Source: Cornus controversa (Eukaryota > Streptophyta > Magnoliopsida > Cornales > Cornaceae). Taken from it: a stretch of 64,000 bases of DNA. Below the pieces are notes generated by a model that saw only the letters and a list, made by a program, of their open reading frames with translations, made no database searches and had not been told where the DNA came from. Location of the stretch: the NCBI GenBank assembly GCA_026545225.1, contig CM048845.1:64297033-64361032 (forward strand), in the 5' to 3' direction. Both the position numbers and the translations under genes were made by a program. Positions 36,332 through 48,364 of this stretch are shown here, piece after piece. Positions within the stretch are counted from its first letter, which is position 1; each line of letters begins with the position of its first letter.

Positions 36332-38292
36332 ATTTATTTTTGTTTCCCTTTCATCTTCACACCAATGATGATCATCCTTAATAGGAATTTTAAGTGATGG
36401 ATAGATTAGTGTGTATTCGACAACGTTAGTCTTTAGCTTAACATGAAGCCACTAGGGAGAGAGACAAATATTGCTAATCATCCTTGCAATATAATCAAGA
36501 ACTAATTTTCTTTTCACTCTGGTTCACTGGTTGTGTTCTGTACTATGGACATCATAGATGAACCTTATGTGGATGAAGTTTAGCAGCATCAGCTGGTCAA
36601 TAGATAATCTGGGCTAGGTATAGGTTTCTAAGAAAATGAACTAAATTGGCCTAGCAATGTGGAATAAATGGGTCATGGGTTGTTTGGGCCGAACTGATGG
36701 TAAAGTTTTGCTCTTTAGTCTGGGCTAAGTATAGACTTGGGTCAAATTTAATCAAACAAAGGGTGGGTCGGCTGATCTTGGGTTTACTTAATAAAGGTAT
36801 TTGGCTAGGCTTAAATTAAATAGGTGGTGGGATTATGTTAGTTGCCTTTGTGAAGGTCTAAGTAAAAATAAAAGACTAGATCGGCTAGGAATAAAATAAG
36901 TTCTGGGTAGGGGTGCAACTTGGGTTGGGCAACCCGAGCCTAGCTCGATTTTTTATCAGCTTGGGCAACTATTTTTACAATTAGGGTTGAGATTGAGTTA
37001 AAAAAACCTTAACCCAAACTTAATTAAGTTTGGGCTTAGGTTGAGGTGCCAACAACCTAAGCCCAACCCGAACCCAAATTGTAATATTATTTTTATGCAT
37101 ATTTTTTTATTTTAAATATATTATATATAATATTCAAATTACGATAACCTTTTTCTTTTCAACTTCCTTTATTTAAATCTTAATTTATTGTATGTTAACA
37201 CTTTGGATAATTAATTTCCTAAAAAAATATTTGTAATTTTTTAGAAATATGCATTAAGTTCTTAATTTTTTGTGTGTTTAGGAGTAATCTAATGTAAAAC
37301 TTATTAAATATCACTTTAAATTTTCAACATGGAGATTGGTGATATAGATAATTGGAATTAACCCGACTTTCTAACCCAAAATCTCAACCCGAGTTGCAAA
37401 CCTGAGTTTAAAAATTTAAGGATGGGTTAGGCGAGGGTTGGAAGTAGGGTTAGAGTTGAGTTAGGGTTGAACATTTCATATGTAGGGTTAAGCCTGAGTT
37501 GTACCTCTAACTTGCCCAACTTGCCCGAGTTACAGCCCTAGTTCTGGGTACTAACATTTTAATGGGCTGATTTCAAGACTAGTCTTAAACTCATAACCAA
37601 GCAGGGTTCTGGGTTTTTAATCAGGGTTGTTGCTGTTTTCTTTCGGGACAAGGTTGGGTTCAAAAGGTTTTGGCCTCAAATAGTTTTGGGCCTGTGTTTA
37701 GAGGTTTAGGAGATCTGGACTCAATTGATAATTTGAAAATGTTGGGTCAAAGTATTGTGTTGGTCCATATGAGATTACGATGGTTTTGAGAGATAGGTCA
37801 AAATAGATTAAGTATGGGATTCTATGGATAAGAAATTTGGGCTAGGCTCAGTTTGGTGTAAATTATATTTTTTAAACAGATTCGGGTTGAACCAGTTGGT
37901 GGGTGGGTTAGTTTTGGGTTATCAAACACCCAATGGATTGCATTTCCCAAATCATTCTCTATAGAGGATTGGCTCTAAGACCACCTCGCGATGGCGATAA
38001 CAAACTTTTTGATGACCAAATTCAAACAACAACAATTGTCAACGAGGCGATGAGATCCCGGCGACAGAGACTTGACTTTGTGACGGTTATGGAAGACTCA
38101 GATGATGATGAGGCCTCCTTCTGTTATTCTTCCCTTTCTTTCTATTTTTCTTTCTATTGATTGGATCCTGAATTGGGTTTGATATGGGGTGTCAGTTTCG
38201 ATCGATTATTGGTGAGATATGATTGCAGTGATGGGTTTGAATCTTTGATAATGGTTTTGGGTTGTTCTATTGTGGTGATGATGAGTGGCAAC
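36332..38292 (-). other. 5' interior of the PDS5-carrying element (no assigned gene)
   Basis: Apart from a hAT MITE (36908-37540), this is the leader between the primer site and the PDS5 piece. A 228-bp open frame on the plus strand (37933-38160) and its complement look coding-like in composition (RSRRQRLDF, SDDDEAS), but I cannot place either in a family. Confidence 0.5.
36908..37540. mobile_element. hAT MITE, 633 bp, with exact 8-bp duplication
   Basis: The termini are TAGGGGTGCAACTTGGG and its imperfect inverse GTTACAGCCCTA. The duplication GTTCTGGG is exact at 36900-36907 and 37541-37548. The interior is AT-rich between two GGGTTGGG-type flanks. No transposase. Confidence 0.92.
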
Positions 38293-39586
38293 TGATGAGT
38301 GCCAAATATTTTACATTCAATCCCTCATAATTGTATATTTTAATCTCTTAGTAATGCTTCTTTTATTCTTTTAATATTGAAATATGTTTTATTTGATTTT
38401 CATGATTTTGTCGGTAATTTCTTTCAAATTAATACAAATTAGACTTTAATTGAAGAAGTTTATTGAAGAGAGTTGGGTTCCACATATTAAGCAAATCAAT
38501 TTGAAGATCTAAAGCTAAAAAGGCCCAGAAAAGGTCCAAATGATTTAGAAAAGGTCCAAAAGGGTCAGAAGGTTCAAAAGGAAGTTAAAAGAATCAGGGA
38601 AGGGTGACGGGTCACTCTTCCACCCAACAAACACCTTAAAACCTCTCTCTCTCTTTATTTGGGATTTAAACTTCATATCTCTCAATTTGGTTTTCTTGGA
38701 GCAATTTTGGGCAATTTTGGGTACTTTTGGAGGAAGAGAAAGCCATGAAAAATGAAGGAAACCTCTTGAGGATGCATCTCCAATCATCTATGAAAGGCTT
38801 GACACCTCTTCTAAGGATGTTGCAACATTCTTTCTCTCTCTTCTATTGATCCATTTGTATTGAAATTGAAAATTTTGCATTCAAGTTGAATTGCATGATT
38901 AGATCTAGTAATTTATAGTTGTACTTGAATTATTGTGCTCAATTCTACAAATATAATCTCAATTGAATGTTAGTCTTCTATTAGATGCAATTAATTATGG
39001 TTCTTCTTCATTTTCTAGTTGTTATTGTAGTTCAATTGGGAGAAAATCATGCAATTAGGGTTTGAATTGAACATTCTAATTGGGGGTTTGATAATTTATG
39101 CCAATGAGAGATGATTTGTGTTGCAATTTAGATTAGCTTAGTGTTAATTAGTGTAAGTAGACAAGTCATGCCCTTTAAAGATGAGTTACACTTAGCTTAA
39201 TTGGAATATATGCTTCTAATTTCATTGTTTGAGCTTGTAGACATTCAATGATGTGTCCTTGAATTGAAATTCTCCAATTTTAATGTTAATTGGCCAATAG
39301 ACCCAATAATGAGGAGATTGTGGTGAAGCAATATCCCTATAACCATTTCTCATTCAAATTCACTACTTTAGTTCATTTGTCTTTCTATTTTTAGTTCATT
39401 TTAATTCTAAACAATATCAAAACCTTATCACTCAAATCAATCTCGAATTAATTTAGAATTAGTACTTAAATCAATCAATTTTCCCAATCCTTGAGGACGA
39501 TAACCTGTTCTAATAACTTTATACTATAAGGATCCGTCCTATTGTGGAACGTGGATTTTAAATTGAACATAAAATTCTAATGATCA
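38293..39586 (+). mobile_element. Solo LTR, Athila-like, 1294 bp
   Basis: It runs from TGATGAGTGCC to AATGATCA. The flanks GCAAC (38288-38292) and GCGAC (39587-39591) fit a 5-bp duplication with one change. The layout (CTCTTAGTAAT near the start, a GAGGACGATA block near the end) resembles the LTR at 27734-29240 without being the same family copy. Confidence 0.75.
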
Positions 39587-39738
39587 GCGACGGTTAGGGC
39601 TCTTGTGATGGGTTTTGATTAATGAACAGTAACGTGGGAATCACTATGAACAGTGAAAAAAATTCTTGCTCTCTTTGCTCAAAACTTCTCCTTTTATTCT
39701 AAATAAACTTGATTATGTTGCTCTGATACCAAAACTAA

Positions 39739-40143
39739 TGCAGAATGGGTGGGAGTGTTTCGAAACCAAAATTGGTTGAGAATTAGAGAAAGAATCAAAG
39801 AGGAAAAAAAGAGAGAAGAAGATTAGGAGAGGAGGAGAAGAAGAAATAGGGGGAAGAAGTCTGTAATTTCAATGTATTCAATAATCAATCATAAAAAAAA
39901 GTTCCTTTCACAATCTAGCTATCAACCCACATATTTATAAGTATTAGGAAAACCCTAATCAAATCCTACTACCAAAAATAATGTCCTAAAATACTAAATT
40001 TACTAAAATATCCTAAATTAAGGCATTACTAAAATAATAATAATAATAATAAATCATAATTATATCTATCTTTTCCATGTCTCTAGTAATTGGTGCATGT
40101 CATGCGTACTTCAAGTTATCGGGCCATGTCCAGTTCTCCATCA
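39739..40143 (-). repeat. Right (5') LTR of the PDS5-carrying element
   Basis: TGCAGAATGGG to CTCCATCA, matching 10829-11139. The primer-site complement is immediately to its left. Confidence 0.85.
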
Positions 40144-40757
40144 ACACAGTGCCTCTCAATTGGTCGAACAAGTTATCAATTCAACATAGAGGTATTTATT
40201 CTTTATGGTAACTCGATTCAACTGTCCGTGATCAACACACAATCGCAATGACCCAATCTTCTTCTTCTTCATATAAAGGGCAGGTGCACCCCATGGAGAT
40301 GAACTCAACCTCACAAAACCTAACTTCAACAGCCCTGCTAGTTATTCCTTGAACTCAGTGGGATCCATACAATATGTTTGCAAGGAGATGGGTGTAATTC
40401 TAGGTACCATATCAATACAAAACTCTTATCTCCTTCCTAGTTGGCAACCAAAGAATCTCCTGAAATACATCTATATACTCTCTTACAATCGAAATTCATT
40501 TGATTGCTTGATCTTCCTGTATCTCCAGTGAATTAAGAAGTTCTGAGGAAAATGAATCTGATTGAGATGTCTAGTATACAACCAATGGTCCATCTATAAC
40601 ATGAAATGCCACTGTTTTAGTATAACAGTCCACCTTGGCATGGTAGGATGCAACCCAATCCATTCCTAAGATGACGTCATACTCTCTCATAGAAATGACT
40701 ATTAGATCAGCAAGCATAATAGTCTCACCAACTTCCACCACACATCCCTTGCACACT

Positions 40758-42475
40758 TGTTAACACCTAAATTATAGCCAAAGTTATTAGGACACGTGGC
40801 CAAAAATTTTGAGTTCTTAGGCCTTATGCTAGAGAATGGTCGCCTAAGAATCTCGACGACTAGTTGTTAAAGACTCTCGACGACTTGTCGCCTAAGAGTT
40901 CTTGATCAAGTCGCCTAAGAGACTCTCGACCTCATCGTCTAAAAGTCTCAACGACTAGTTGCCAGAGACTCTCGAAGACCAGTCTCCTAAGACTCTCGAC
41001 GAGAGTTGCCTAAGAGACTTTCGATCTCATCGCTTAAGACTCTCGACGATTAGTCGCCTAAGAGCATTTTGATCAAGTCACCTGAAAAGTCTCGGCCAAC
41101 CATGGCCTAAGAGCATTTCGAGAGTCGCCTAAGAGATTCTTGATCAAGTCGTCTAAGGAGAGAGTTGCCTAATCGAGTCTCAATCACTCCTCGCCTAAAG
41201 ATTTTGGCCAATCATGGCATAAGAATATTTCGACCATTTCCCACCTAAGAGAATGACCTAAGGAAAGAGTTGCCTAAAACTCTCGACAAGAGTTGCCTAA
41301 GAGCATTTCGATCAAGTCGCCTAAGAGACTCTCGACCTCATCGCCTAAGAACTTTTCGGCTACTCATGGCCTAGAAGTTTTGATCAAGCCTAAAAGGACT
41401 AAGTTTGGGCAAAATAGAATCAACTTCATTTTAGGCCTTGGAAACTAATGAAGATTTGATCCGAGTCAAAGTAGATCTAGCTGCGAATTTCAAGGGCTCA
41501 AAAATCCAGAAGTCAGGTCTAGAGACTATGAAAGCTAAAAGTAGAAAGATATCTTGATCGATTTCTAAGGTTCAAATACTCAAAGCTTCAAATGGGAGAA
41601 TCTCACCCACTTCTGATGAAAGAATCAGAATGGTCAGATGACTCTAGAGTCAGAGTCAGAGTCAGGCTTGGTGGTTGAGGAGAGCTGGAAATAGAGAGCA
41701 ACCTAAGTCAACAACTTGAAAGATTTCACAAGCCAAAGCCAAAAATGTGTGCTAGATATATATCTCTATCTGTCTATGGAGATGTGTGCTAATATGCCAA
41801 CATAAGCTCAGCAATGTAGTTGGGAGGTCACCTTCAACTTGCACCCATTTATTGTCTAGAAGGATGGACTGAAAGGGACATGATCTGTCCAATGGCCTCT
41901 ATAAATACTGATGCAAATTCTACAAAGAAGAGATCCACGACCATCAGATCTCTAAGTCATATATCACTTAGCAATTTTCTTCGTTCAGCTTTCTTTGCTT
42001 TCATACTCAGCTTAGCATTTACTTGTTTGCTTAGCATTAGAATCTTTAGTTTCTCTTCCAAACCAGTAACTTAGATTCTCAATTTCAGTTCCTAGTATTG
42101 TTCTATCTTTAGTTTTTATCGTTAGAAATCAATCATTTCCTTTCAATCAAAGTGTGCAATTCATTCATCATTGTAATCGTTCCTAAAGATTAATGAAGAA
42201 GGTGTTACAGACTCAGGTATAATTGCTGTCCATTTACATTATTTGTAAATCTTATCAAAGAACTTCTAAAGTCCTTTCTTCAAAGGCAATAGCAATCTCA
42301 AGGAGAGGTTCGTTCCTACTCTCCAACTTTCGCCTGAACCAGCTGAGGTCGACGACTCGACCCGATAGGAATAGTTTGGTACAAAAATCGTTGAGTCCAT
42401 TCGGACTCTGGCACGGCCGCGTTTTAGATCAACCATTTATTGGTCAACGACCTCAGACCACTTGTGAGCCAAACA
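40758..42475 (+). mobile_element. Solo LTR, 1718 bp, with internal tandem repeats
   Basis: It runs from TGTTAACACC to GCCAAACA with an exact duplication ACACT (40753-40757, 42476-42480). It entered the chromovirus protease, whose reading continues on both sides. A TATA box, TCTATAAATACTG, at about 41897 gives the plus orientation. The upstream half is the repeat array below. Gypsy/Tat-like by appearance; no internal region. Confidence 0.9.
40835..41370. repeat. Degenerate short tandem repeats in solo LTR (TCGCCTAAGAGACTCTCGAC type)
   Basis: Words TCGCCTAAGA, CTCTCGAC, GACCTCATCG and TTTCGATCAAGTCGCC recur more than fifteen times with a loose 20-40-bp period. They sit upstream of the TATA box, where LTR enhancers usually lie. 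Confidence 0.85.
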
Positions 42476-43151
42476 ACACTTTACTCAGTGTTGTTGATCC
42501 TTCAATAGGATTCTCAACCACTAAAGATTTTCTCAGCAACTCAGGTACTAAATCCAATGAAGTAACAAATGATGATGCTATGAAAGAATGAGATGCACCA
42601 GAATCAAACAATACTTTAACATGTGTTTTAAATACTAAAAGAGTACCTTCCACTACTGCATAAGTCTCTAATCGCCGAGCCACCAATCTTAATCTGATTT
42701 TTAGCCTCAATCCACTTTCAAACTTGGCGCCTTATGTGACTCTTCAACGATGACATGAGGAGCAAATCTGTATATGTCATCCAACTTTGAGCTTCAATGG
42801 GATCAGTGGAACCCCTGAATGAAGGAGGTGTGAGCTTCTTGAATTGCTCTAGCAATGTCCCTGAATATATAGTCCTAATCTCTTGACTCACCTGCCTCAT
42901 CTCCCTTTCCTGCTGTAACATATCAATCATGTGACCAAGGGCATGATAAACATCAGCTAATGCGGTTACAACCCTATATGAGCTAACATCTTCAACCTGA
43001 CTCCTAGTGATTGGCATCTGTTAATAAGTAATGGACAAGAGCTTTATCTAAGTCATTTGTAATAAATTGCATGCTATATTCATATAGAATTTGAATTAAA
43101 CAAATTTAACCAAAATTAAATTTTTCGGGATCTAGGACTCTGATACCAAAC

Positions 43152-43690
43152 TGTAATACCCCAAAATCCACGTGACAAAATGTTAAGTTTGCACACACAG
43201 ATTTAATTGCACCTTAGCTATCCTATCAACATTTATATCAAGTCAAACAAAAAATTAATTTGCAAAATCCCATAATAAATAAAACATTAACACCATTCGA
43301 AAAACACAAGTTATTTCTAACATTTTGTAAAGACAATATAAAAGCAAAGTGGTTTATACTACCCTAATATTAAATTACATATCAATGTCTCAACATAAAA
43401 ACATACTGACACTAAATATAACTTAATAAAAATATTATTAATTTCAAAGATTCCAAATTTTAGTTGCAAGACATGGAAGCACAAAGTCCTTTACAACTCT
43501 ACCTCTTTCACCTGAAAATATTAATAAAAGGGTGAGCTCAACTGCCCACTAAGTAATTATATAAACCCTTAGACTAAAATTCAACATCCCAATAAGTAAT
43601 TACATAAATTCTTAGACCAAGGTTCAACACTAAATTTACATGTTAATACATCTATTATTTCTTATTTTACTTATTTATCAAACTTGTAAT

Positions 43691-43727
<37 letters not shown>

Positions 43728-45100
43728 TCAAAAACATAAGACAAGCAAATAAAAACAATAATATGACAATCAAATAAAAGTTTATATTCTGATGCATGCA
43801 CACATTACCAGACGCTAGTGTACCCATATTCCCCTAAAGCTGGCACTGACAGAAGATGTGCAGTAGGACAATCCAACCTGAAACTAGCATTGAAAGAACC
43901 GTTTTCAATTCACAATGTCCAACAAGAAGCTGGCACCGGATGGACGTATGGAATATTGAATATTGTCTTCAATATTACATACATTTGTATATTTTATTCA
44001 AAATATATCACACAATACATAGAGAACTTAACATTTAATAAAATGACAATAAAAGATTGAATTTTACAGCATGATACAAATGACAAAGTATATAAATCTA
44101 CAATGATGAAATGAACAATACAACAATTTGGATAATTAAAATGAATTCGAGATAGTTGTACAATGACGAGATGAATAAAACAACTTGACTTATTAAAATA
44201 AGTAAGTATTAATCAATTATATATTTTTTTCTCGAATCAATTATAATCATATACATAAAAATAAAAATAGAATAAATTAGATAAAAGTTAAAATACTAGT
44301 CTTTCAGATTGAGAGGCGTGCTAGGCATTCTCCAAATTTGGACTTTAAATAATGGAAAATAAATGGAAAAATGAGTAAGAGACTAAATATCTAATTAAAT
44401 GCAAAAGATAAGAGAAATTACCTAAAATCCTTTCTTTTCAATCTTCTCTTCCTTCTTGCTCCCTTTTCAATATATATATCAAATTTGACCCATTTAATAT
44501 ATATATATATTACCAATTGTGCTTTGGGAAGGCTCTCCTATGGACTTTGGACCTCATCTTGTTGTTAAGACTTGAAATTTCGAGAGAGTGAATGATGGTC
44601 AAGGGTAAATGGGTGTGTCGAATCCAAATTTCCATGTGTCGAATTCAAATGTGATGTTGTTTCAAAGAGTTAATTAAATGGGTCAAATTTGCAGCAAAAG
44701 GTGAAAGTCAAGGTTTGACTGTAGAATTTGGAGAATTCCCGTTCATGGATCTAATTAACATGGAAAGACAATGTTCAAGTTTTATTTTACAATTGGGTCA
44801 TATTAGTTCGTGCGAATTCATGGTCAAAAATGAAAATTAGGGCTAATTGACTATCCTTTTATTTTGGTAATATGATGTACTTGGGGTTTTAAATTTGATT
44901 TGGAGGTGACTAAGATTGATTATGTTCTTCATGCATTTTGGTTTTGGATTGTCTAAGTTTTGATTGAAATTTCTAGTGGGGTAGTTGAAAATTGAAAAAA
45001 TTATTACATGGTTTAGGATCACGTGGCATCAGCCAATCATACAGTAATTCATAAGCAAATGTGTCAATTCTATATCATTTTGAGGAGTGCTAGCAGCAGT
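43152..45100 (-). mobile_element. Probable 5' LTR of the chromovirus (right border not fixed)
   Basis: TGTAATACCCC starts three bases from the primer-site complement, so an LTR of a minus-strand element must extend rightward from here. A (TA)n tract lies at 43697-43725. I could not find a matching left LTR, so the right border is a guess. No host gene is seen in this interval. Confidence 0.55.
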
Positions 45101-45219
45101 CGCTCAAGCGAATGTCCGCTCCACTGATTTATGAAAATCAATCCCAAAAATTAAATGCTTTCCTGCAATATGTCCTACTTTTTCATCAATCAATATACCC
45201 TTCCAGTTCTGGTGCCATC

Positions 45220-45422
45220 AACAAACAAATAAAATTATAAACATAAAGTATTAAAATATTTTTATTAATATTTTTTTTACGTTATCCTACTTTTAAATAT
45301 TTTTAATAATCTATATACTTATTATAATCATTTCCTATATAATTTTTAAAAGTAGGACAATATAAAAAAAATATTAATAAAAATATTTTAATACTTTATG
45401 TTTATAATTTTATTTGTTTGTT
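45220..45422. mobile_element. Palindromic AT-rich MITE, about 200 bp
   Basis: Arms of about 76 bp (45220-45296 and 45347-45422) are near-perfect inverses beginning AACAAACAAATAAAATTATAA. No clear target duplication was found, so the superfamily is open. The flanks (about 45015-45075 and 45425-45485) share a diverged direct repeat, GGATCAYRTGG. Confidence 0.7.
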
Positions 45423-47200
45423 GTATAATCAAGGATCATATGGTTTCAGTCAATCACATGCTGACACGCAAGTAAATGTATTGAGTGTCTAAATTTAGCT
45501 AAATTTTGAAATGCTGACTTTTGACCTTATATTCTCTTCAATATTCCATACAAAAAATGTTGCCCCTTAAATGCATCAGACCTATTTTTTTTTTATATTT
45601 GGAAATCATAAGGTTCTAAAATTTTGGTAAAAGTTGAAAATTGGAGAGTTGACTGTTTATTGTAAGGTTGATTTAAACAAGATTTGAGGGAAATGCTTAA
45701 CAATCTCAGAAACAACCACTAATTTTGATTTAAATCCAATTAGGATACTACCAAATAAACGAATTTGATTCCACTTATAGGAAATCTGGAATGTTAGTGT
45801 ATTATGTGAAGTTGTGTGAATATTAAAGGTCTTATTAATAGGATAAGGTAAAATGGGGTGTGGCTTTGCCTAGTAATAGTTGGCAAAGTTATGTAGATTA
45901 CAGTCATGAAAAAAAGTTACGGTGATATTTTTGTTAGAGTTAGGTATTGTTTGATAAAACAAAAAATTAAATGTTAAGAATATTAAGAGCTAAATTTTAA
46001 GTTATTATTATCGTTATCATTTTTACATTAATCCCACGTGAATCAAGTTGGCCATGTGAGTTTTTTTGTCCCCGACCTTTTTATTGTATGTCATTCCACT
46101 TACTAAGTTTAACTTTTTAAAGTTATTTTTAATGATCTCATACCATGTTATTTTTAGTCTACGCCTTCGCTTCTTACCTTCTATGCTACTAGTCTTTGTC
46201 TAACGTGTCTCTAGGTTTCTGATGTGTTAAGGCCAATGGAACCGCAATCACAAGCACATATGGAGATTCCATTATGAAACAAAACAAACAATACAACGAA
46301 AACATAAGATGTGTGGTTCGGCCACACTCGGCTGGAGAGAAAAAATTTTACTAGTATTAAGAATGAAGATATACACAACTGTAAAGTACAAACACTCAAC
46401 CCTGCCTATGAGAAGTCACACAACTGTAGAAAATGTTTACTCATTTATTGCATCTCACTACTTTTACGACTGAACTCTCTAATGAGACTGTCATTGGGGT
46501 ACATCTTTCTATTCTTCTACGAACTCACTCTCTTTTTTTCTCCCTCACTCCTTTATTCTTTTCTCTTCTTCGAGTCTCAACTCATGACTTGTGTATCTAT
46601 TTATAGAGTCTCAAACATAATTTCTTATTAGACAAAAATTACAATTGCTTGTAGTTCAAGACTTGTCTAACAAGAAATAACCTACAAGACACAACTCTAT
46701 AATAATAAAAATGTAGCAAACATGAAATATGAGGGAGAATACCATTTAAGTCTATTCTTCGTAATTTTCTCGCTAATGAGTGTTGCTTCTAATTTTTCTC
46801 TTCCACATTTATTAGTGACCTTATCTCTTCTAGTCCCTTCAATCATTTACCTTAGTATTCTCATTTTCACTGCATGAACATGTTTTTCTTGTTTCTTTTT
46901 TTGGGTCCAACACTCCAGTTACATATAACATATTTGGTCTAATAATCTTTTGATTTTGAAGTATCATCATTATATTATTAATATCAGAGTCTTTATTAAA
47001 TTTACATTAGATGTACTCGATTTTTATTTGACTAATTTTTATTCATTTCGATTCTAAAGTATTTCTTCACATTTTTAGTTTTATTGTTAAGTTATCTCAA
47101 CATCATACACTGTGTAGTATTGTTTTGAAATTATTTCATTTAAAATTATTATAAATAAGCACCAAACAAGTGCTAAAGTTTTAAATGATAATTGTAAATT

Positions 47201-47242
<42 letters not shown>

Positions 47243-47400
47243 AGGATTTCATCTATTCAATATTCAGTGACAAGTAACTTAAAATTTTATCTTATTTTCA
47301 CATTTTCTTCGAGTATACTGGCATTAGAAAAAAAACTGAAATATCATGTTTGCCCCTTAAAATTTTTTAACCAAATAACGTACTAGAAAAATATTTTAAA
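45423..47400. other. Gene-free interval with LTR-like sequence at about 46218-46913
   Basis: No gene is seen. The part from TGATGTGTTAAGG to GGGTCCAACA contains GTGTGGTTCGGCCACACTC, a word set common in plant LTRs. I found no partner and no convincing duplication. A (TA)n tract lies at 47203-47240. Confidence 0.45.
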
Positions 47401-47640
47401 CGCCCCTATTCTCTCTTTCCACCCACCGCACGCGGCACGCCCGCCACCTCTCTCTCTCTCTCTCTCTCTGAGGAACGAACAGATCATTCTCAGGCATTCG
47501 AGCTTCTTCGCGCGCTTCTCGACGAAGGTGGTGAGGCTCAGGCCATTCGCCTCAAGGGGTTCTTCTCCGATCCCTCTCAGTTCCTACCCGATCAAATCTC
47601 TTGCTTCATTTCCTTCCGAGGTTCCCCTTCTTTCTCTCTC
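47401..47640 (+). other. GC-rich, CT-repeat stretch with coding-like frame (candidate exon or 5' UTR)
   Basis: A GC-rich island (CACGCGGCACGCCCGCC) leads into a (CT)n run and then about 165 bp open in frame. That frame reads HSQAFELLRALLDEGGEAQA and LKGFFSDPSQFLPDQ, which looks like real protein. No ATG lies upstream in frame, and a weak donor (GAG before GTTCCC) follows. It could be a first exon or a gene fragment next to SDHAF1; I do not recognise the family. Confidence 0.4.
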
Positions 47641-48364
47641 TCTCTCTATATATATATATAAATACACACATACATAGATATACATATCGGTATATGCGCA
47701 AGTATATGTACTCTTTGCGAACCTTGATTCCTTAAATTCTGTATTGGAATTTTTTTGGAGCAGCTGTACATGTGGTGTTTGCTTTATTATCCTCATTGAT
47801 GATTGATTCAAGTTTTGTGAATTATTTTCTAAAATTGAATTTCGTTTCTTGAATTGTGTCGATATTCTGATCTGGTGTTGAATTTTATTAGAAGAAATTT
47901 GGATCTCAACGACATGCTGTAGTATTGCCAAGGAGTTAGAGATATTCATGAATGTCTGATGTTAAGTTTGAATTGTAAGCCCTACCACAATCGTAATGTA
48001 ATGTGTGGGTATGCAGTGGCTCCTTAGAGAATTGAATCATTTCAAGCTTTGGGTTGGGGAATTTTTTTTTGCTTTACTTTTCATTATCAATTTTAGCTTC
48101 AAAAGAGAAAAAAAAAATCAATTTTCAAAGTTGAAGTATTGGACAGTTATGTAGACAATTCCTTACATAGGCTAGATTCATCCCATGTAATAGTTTCTTG
48201 TAGGACACATCATACGTTTCCTTTGTAGTTTTTTTTCTTTTTTTCTTTTATGCTCTCTCTCTTCTCTAAAAGGGTCTGGAGGCAACTGAAAACCCTTTTT
48301 ATTTTTTTACCTGACCAAAGTTCCTTTGGTTTATACTTACTTTATAAACTCAAGCTCCAATTCC

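Larger units (their letters stand above)
10829..40143 (-). mobile_element. Non-autonomous LTR element carrying a PDS5 gene piece, heavily nested
   Basis: The terminal direct repeats are 10829-11139 and 39739-40143. Both end in CTCCATCA, and they share long stretches (roughly 80-85% by eye). The complement of a Met-tRNA primer site, GCTCTGATACCA, lies beside the right repeat (about 39720-39731). A polypurine tract, complement of TCCTCCCCGGTT, lies beside the left repeat. Flanks ACTCA (10824-10828) and ACACA (40144-40148) fit a 5-bp duplication with one change, within the chromovirus reverse transcriptase. Leaving out later insertions, the interior is about 2.7 kb, with no gag or pol recognised. 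It holds three separated segments of a PDS5-like gene in the element's own sense. An old, broken fossil. Confidence 0.8.
40149..43151 (-). mobile_element. Chromovirus 5' part: gag, protease, start of reverse transcriptase
   Basis: On the minus strand, a Met-tRNA primer site (complement ACTCTGATACCA, 43137-43148) lies next to the LTR. It is followed by gag-like MPITRSQVEDVSS and LTPPSFRGSTDPIEAQSWM (42718-43017). A retropepsin motif, VLFDSGASHSFIA (about 42600-42650), and its continuation EYDVILGMDWVASYHA (40571-40756) come next, with a solo LTR between them. Then [16 protein letters not shown] and [15 protein letters not shown] of the reverse transcriptase run up to 40150. Multiple breaks; the other half is 8991-10823. 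Confidence 0.88.

Noticed and set aside
37933-38160. 75-codon open frame with acidic and arginine-rich words
   Set aside because: It lies in the leader of a non-coding LTR element and resembles no family I know; left as unassigned.
46218-46913. Complete solo LTR
   Set aside because: LTR-like words and TG/CA ends, but no partner and no matching 5-bp flanks; kept only as a note in the interval description.
43152-46913. One very long 5' LTR for the chromovirus
   Set aside because: No matching copy at the left end, so the right border cannot be set beyond a guess near 45.1 kb.
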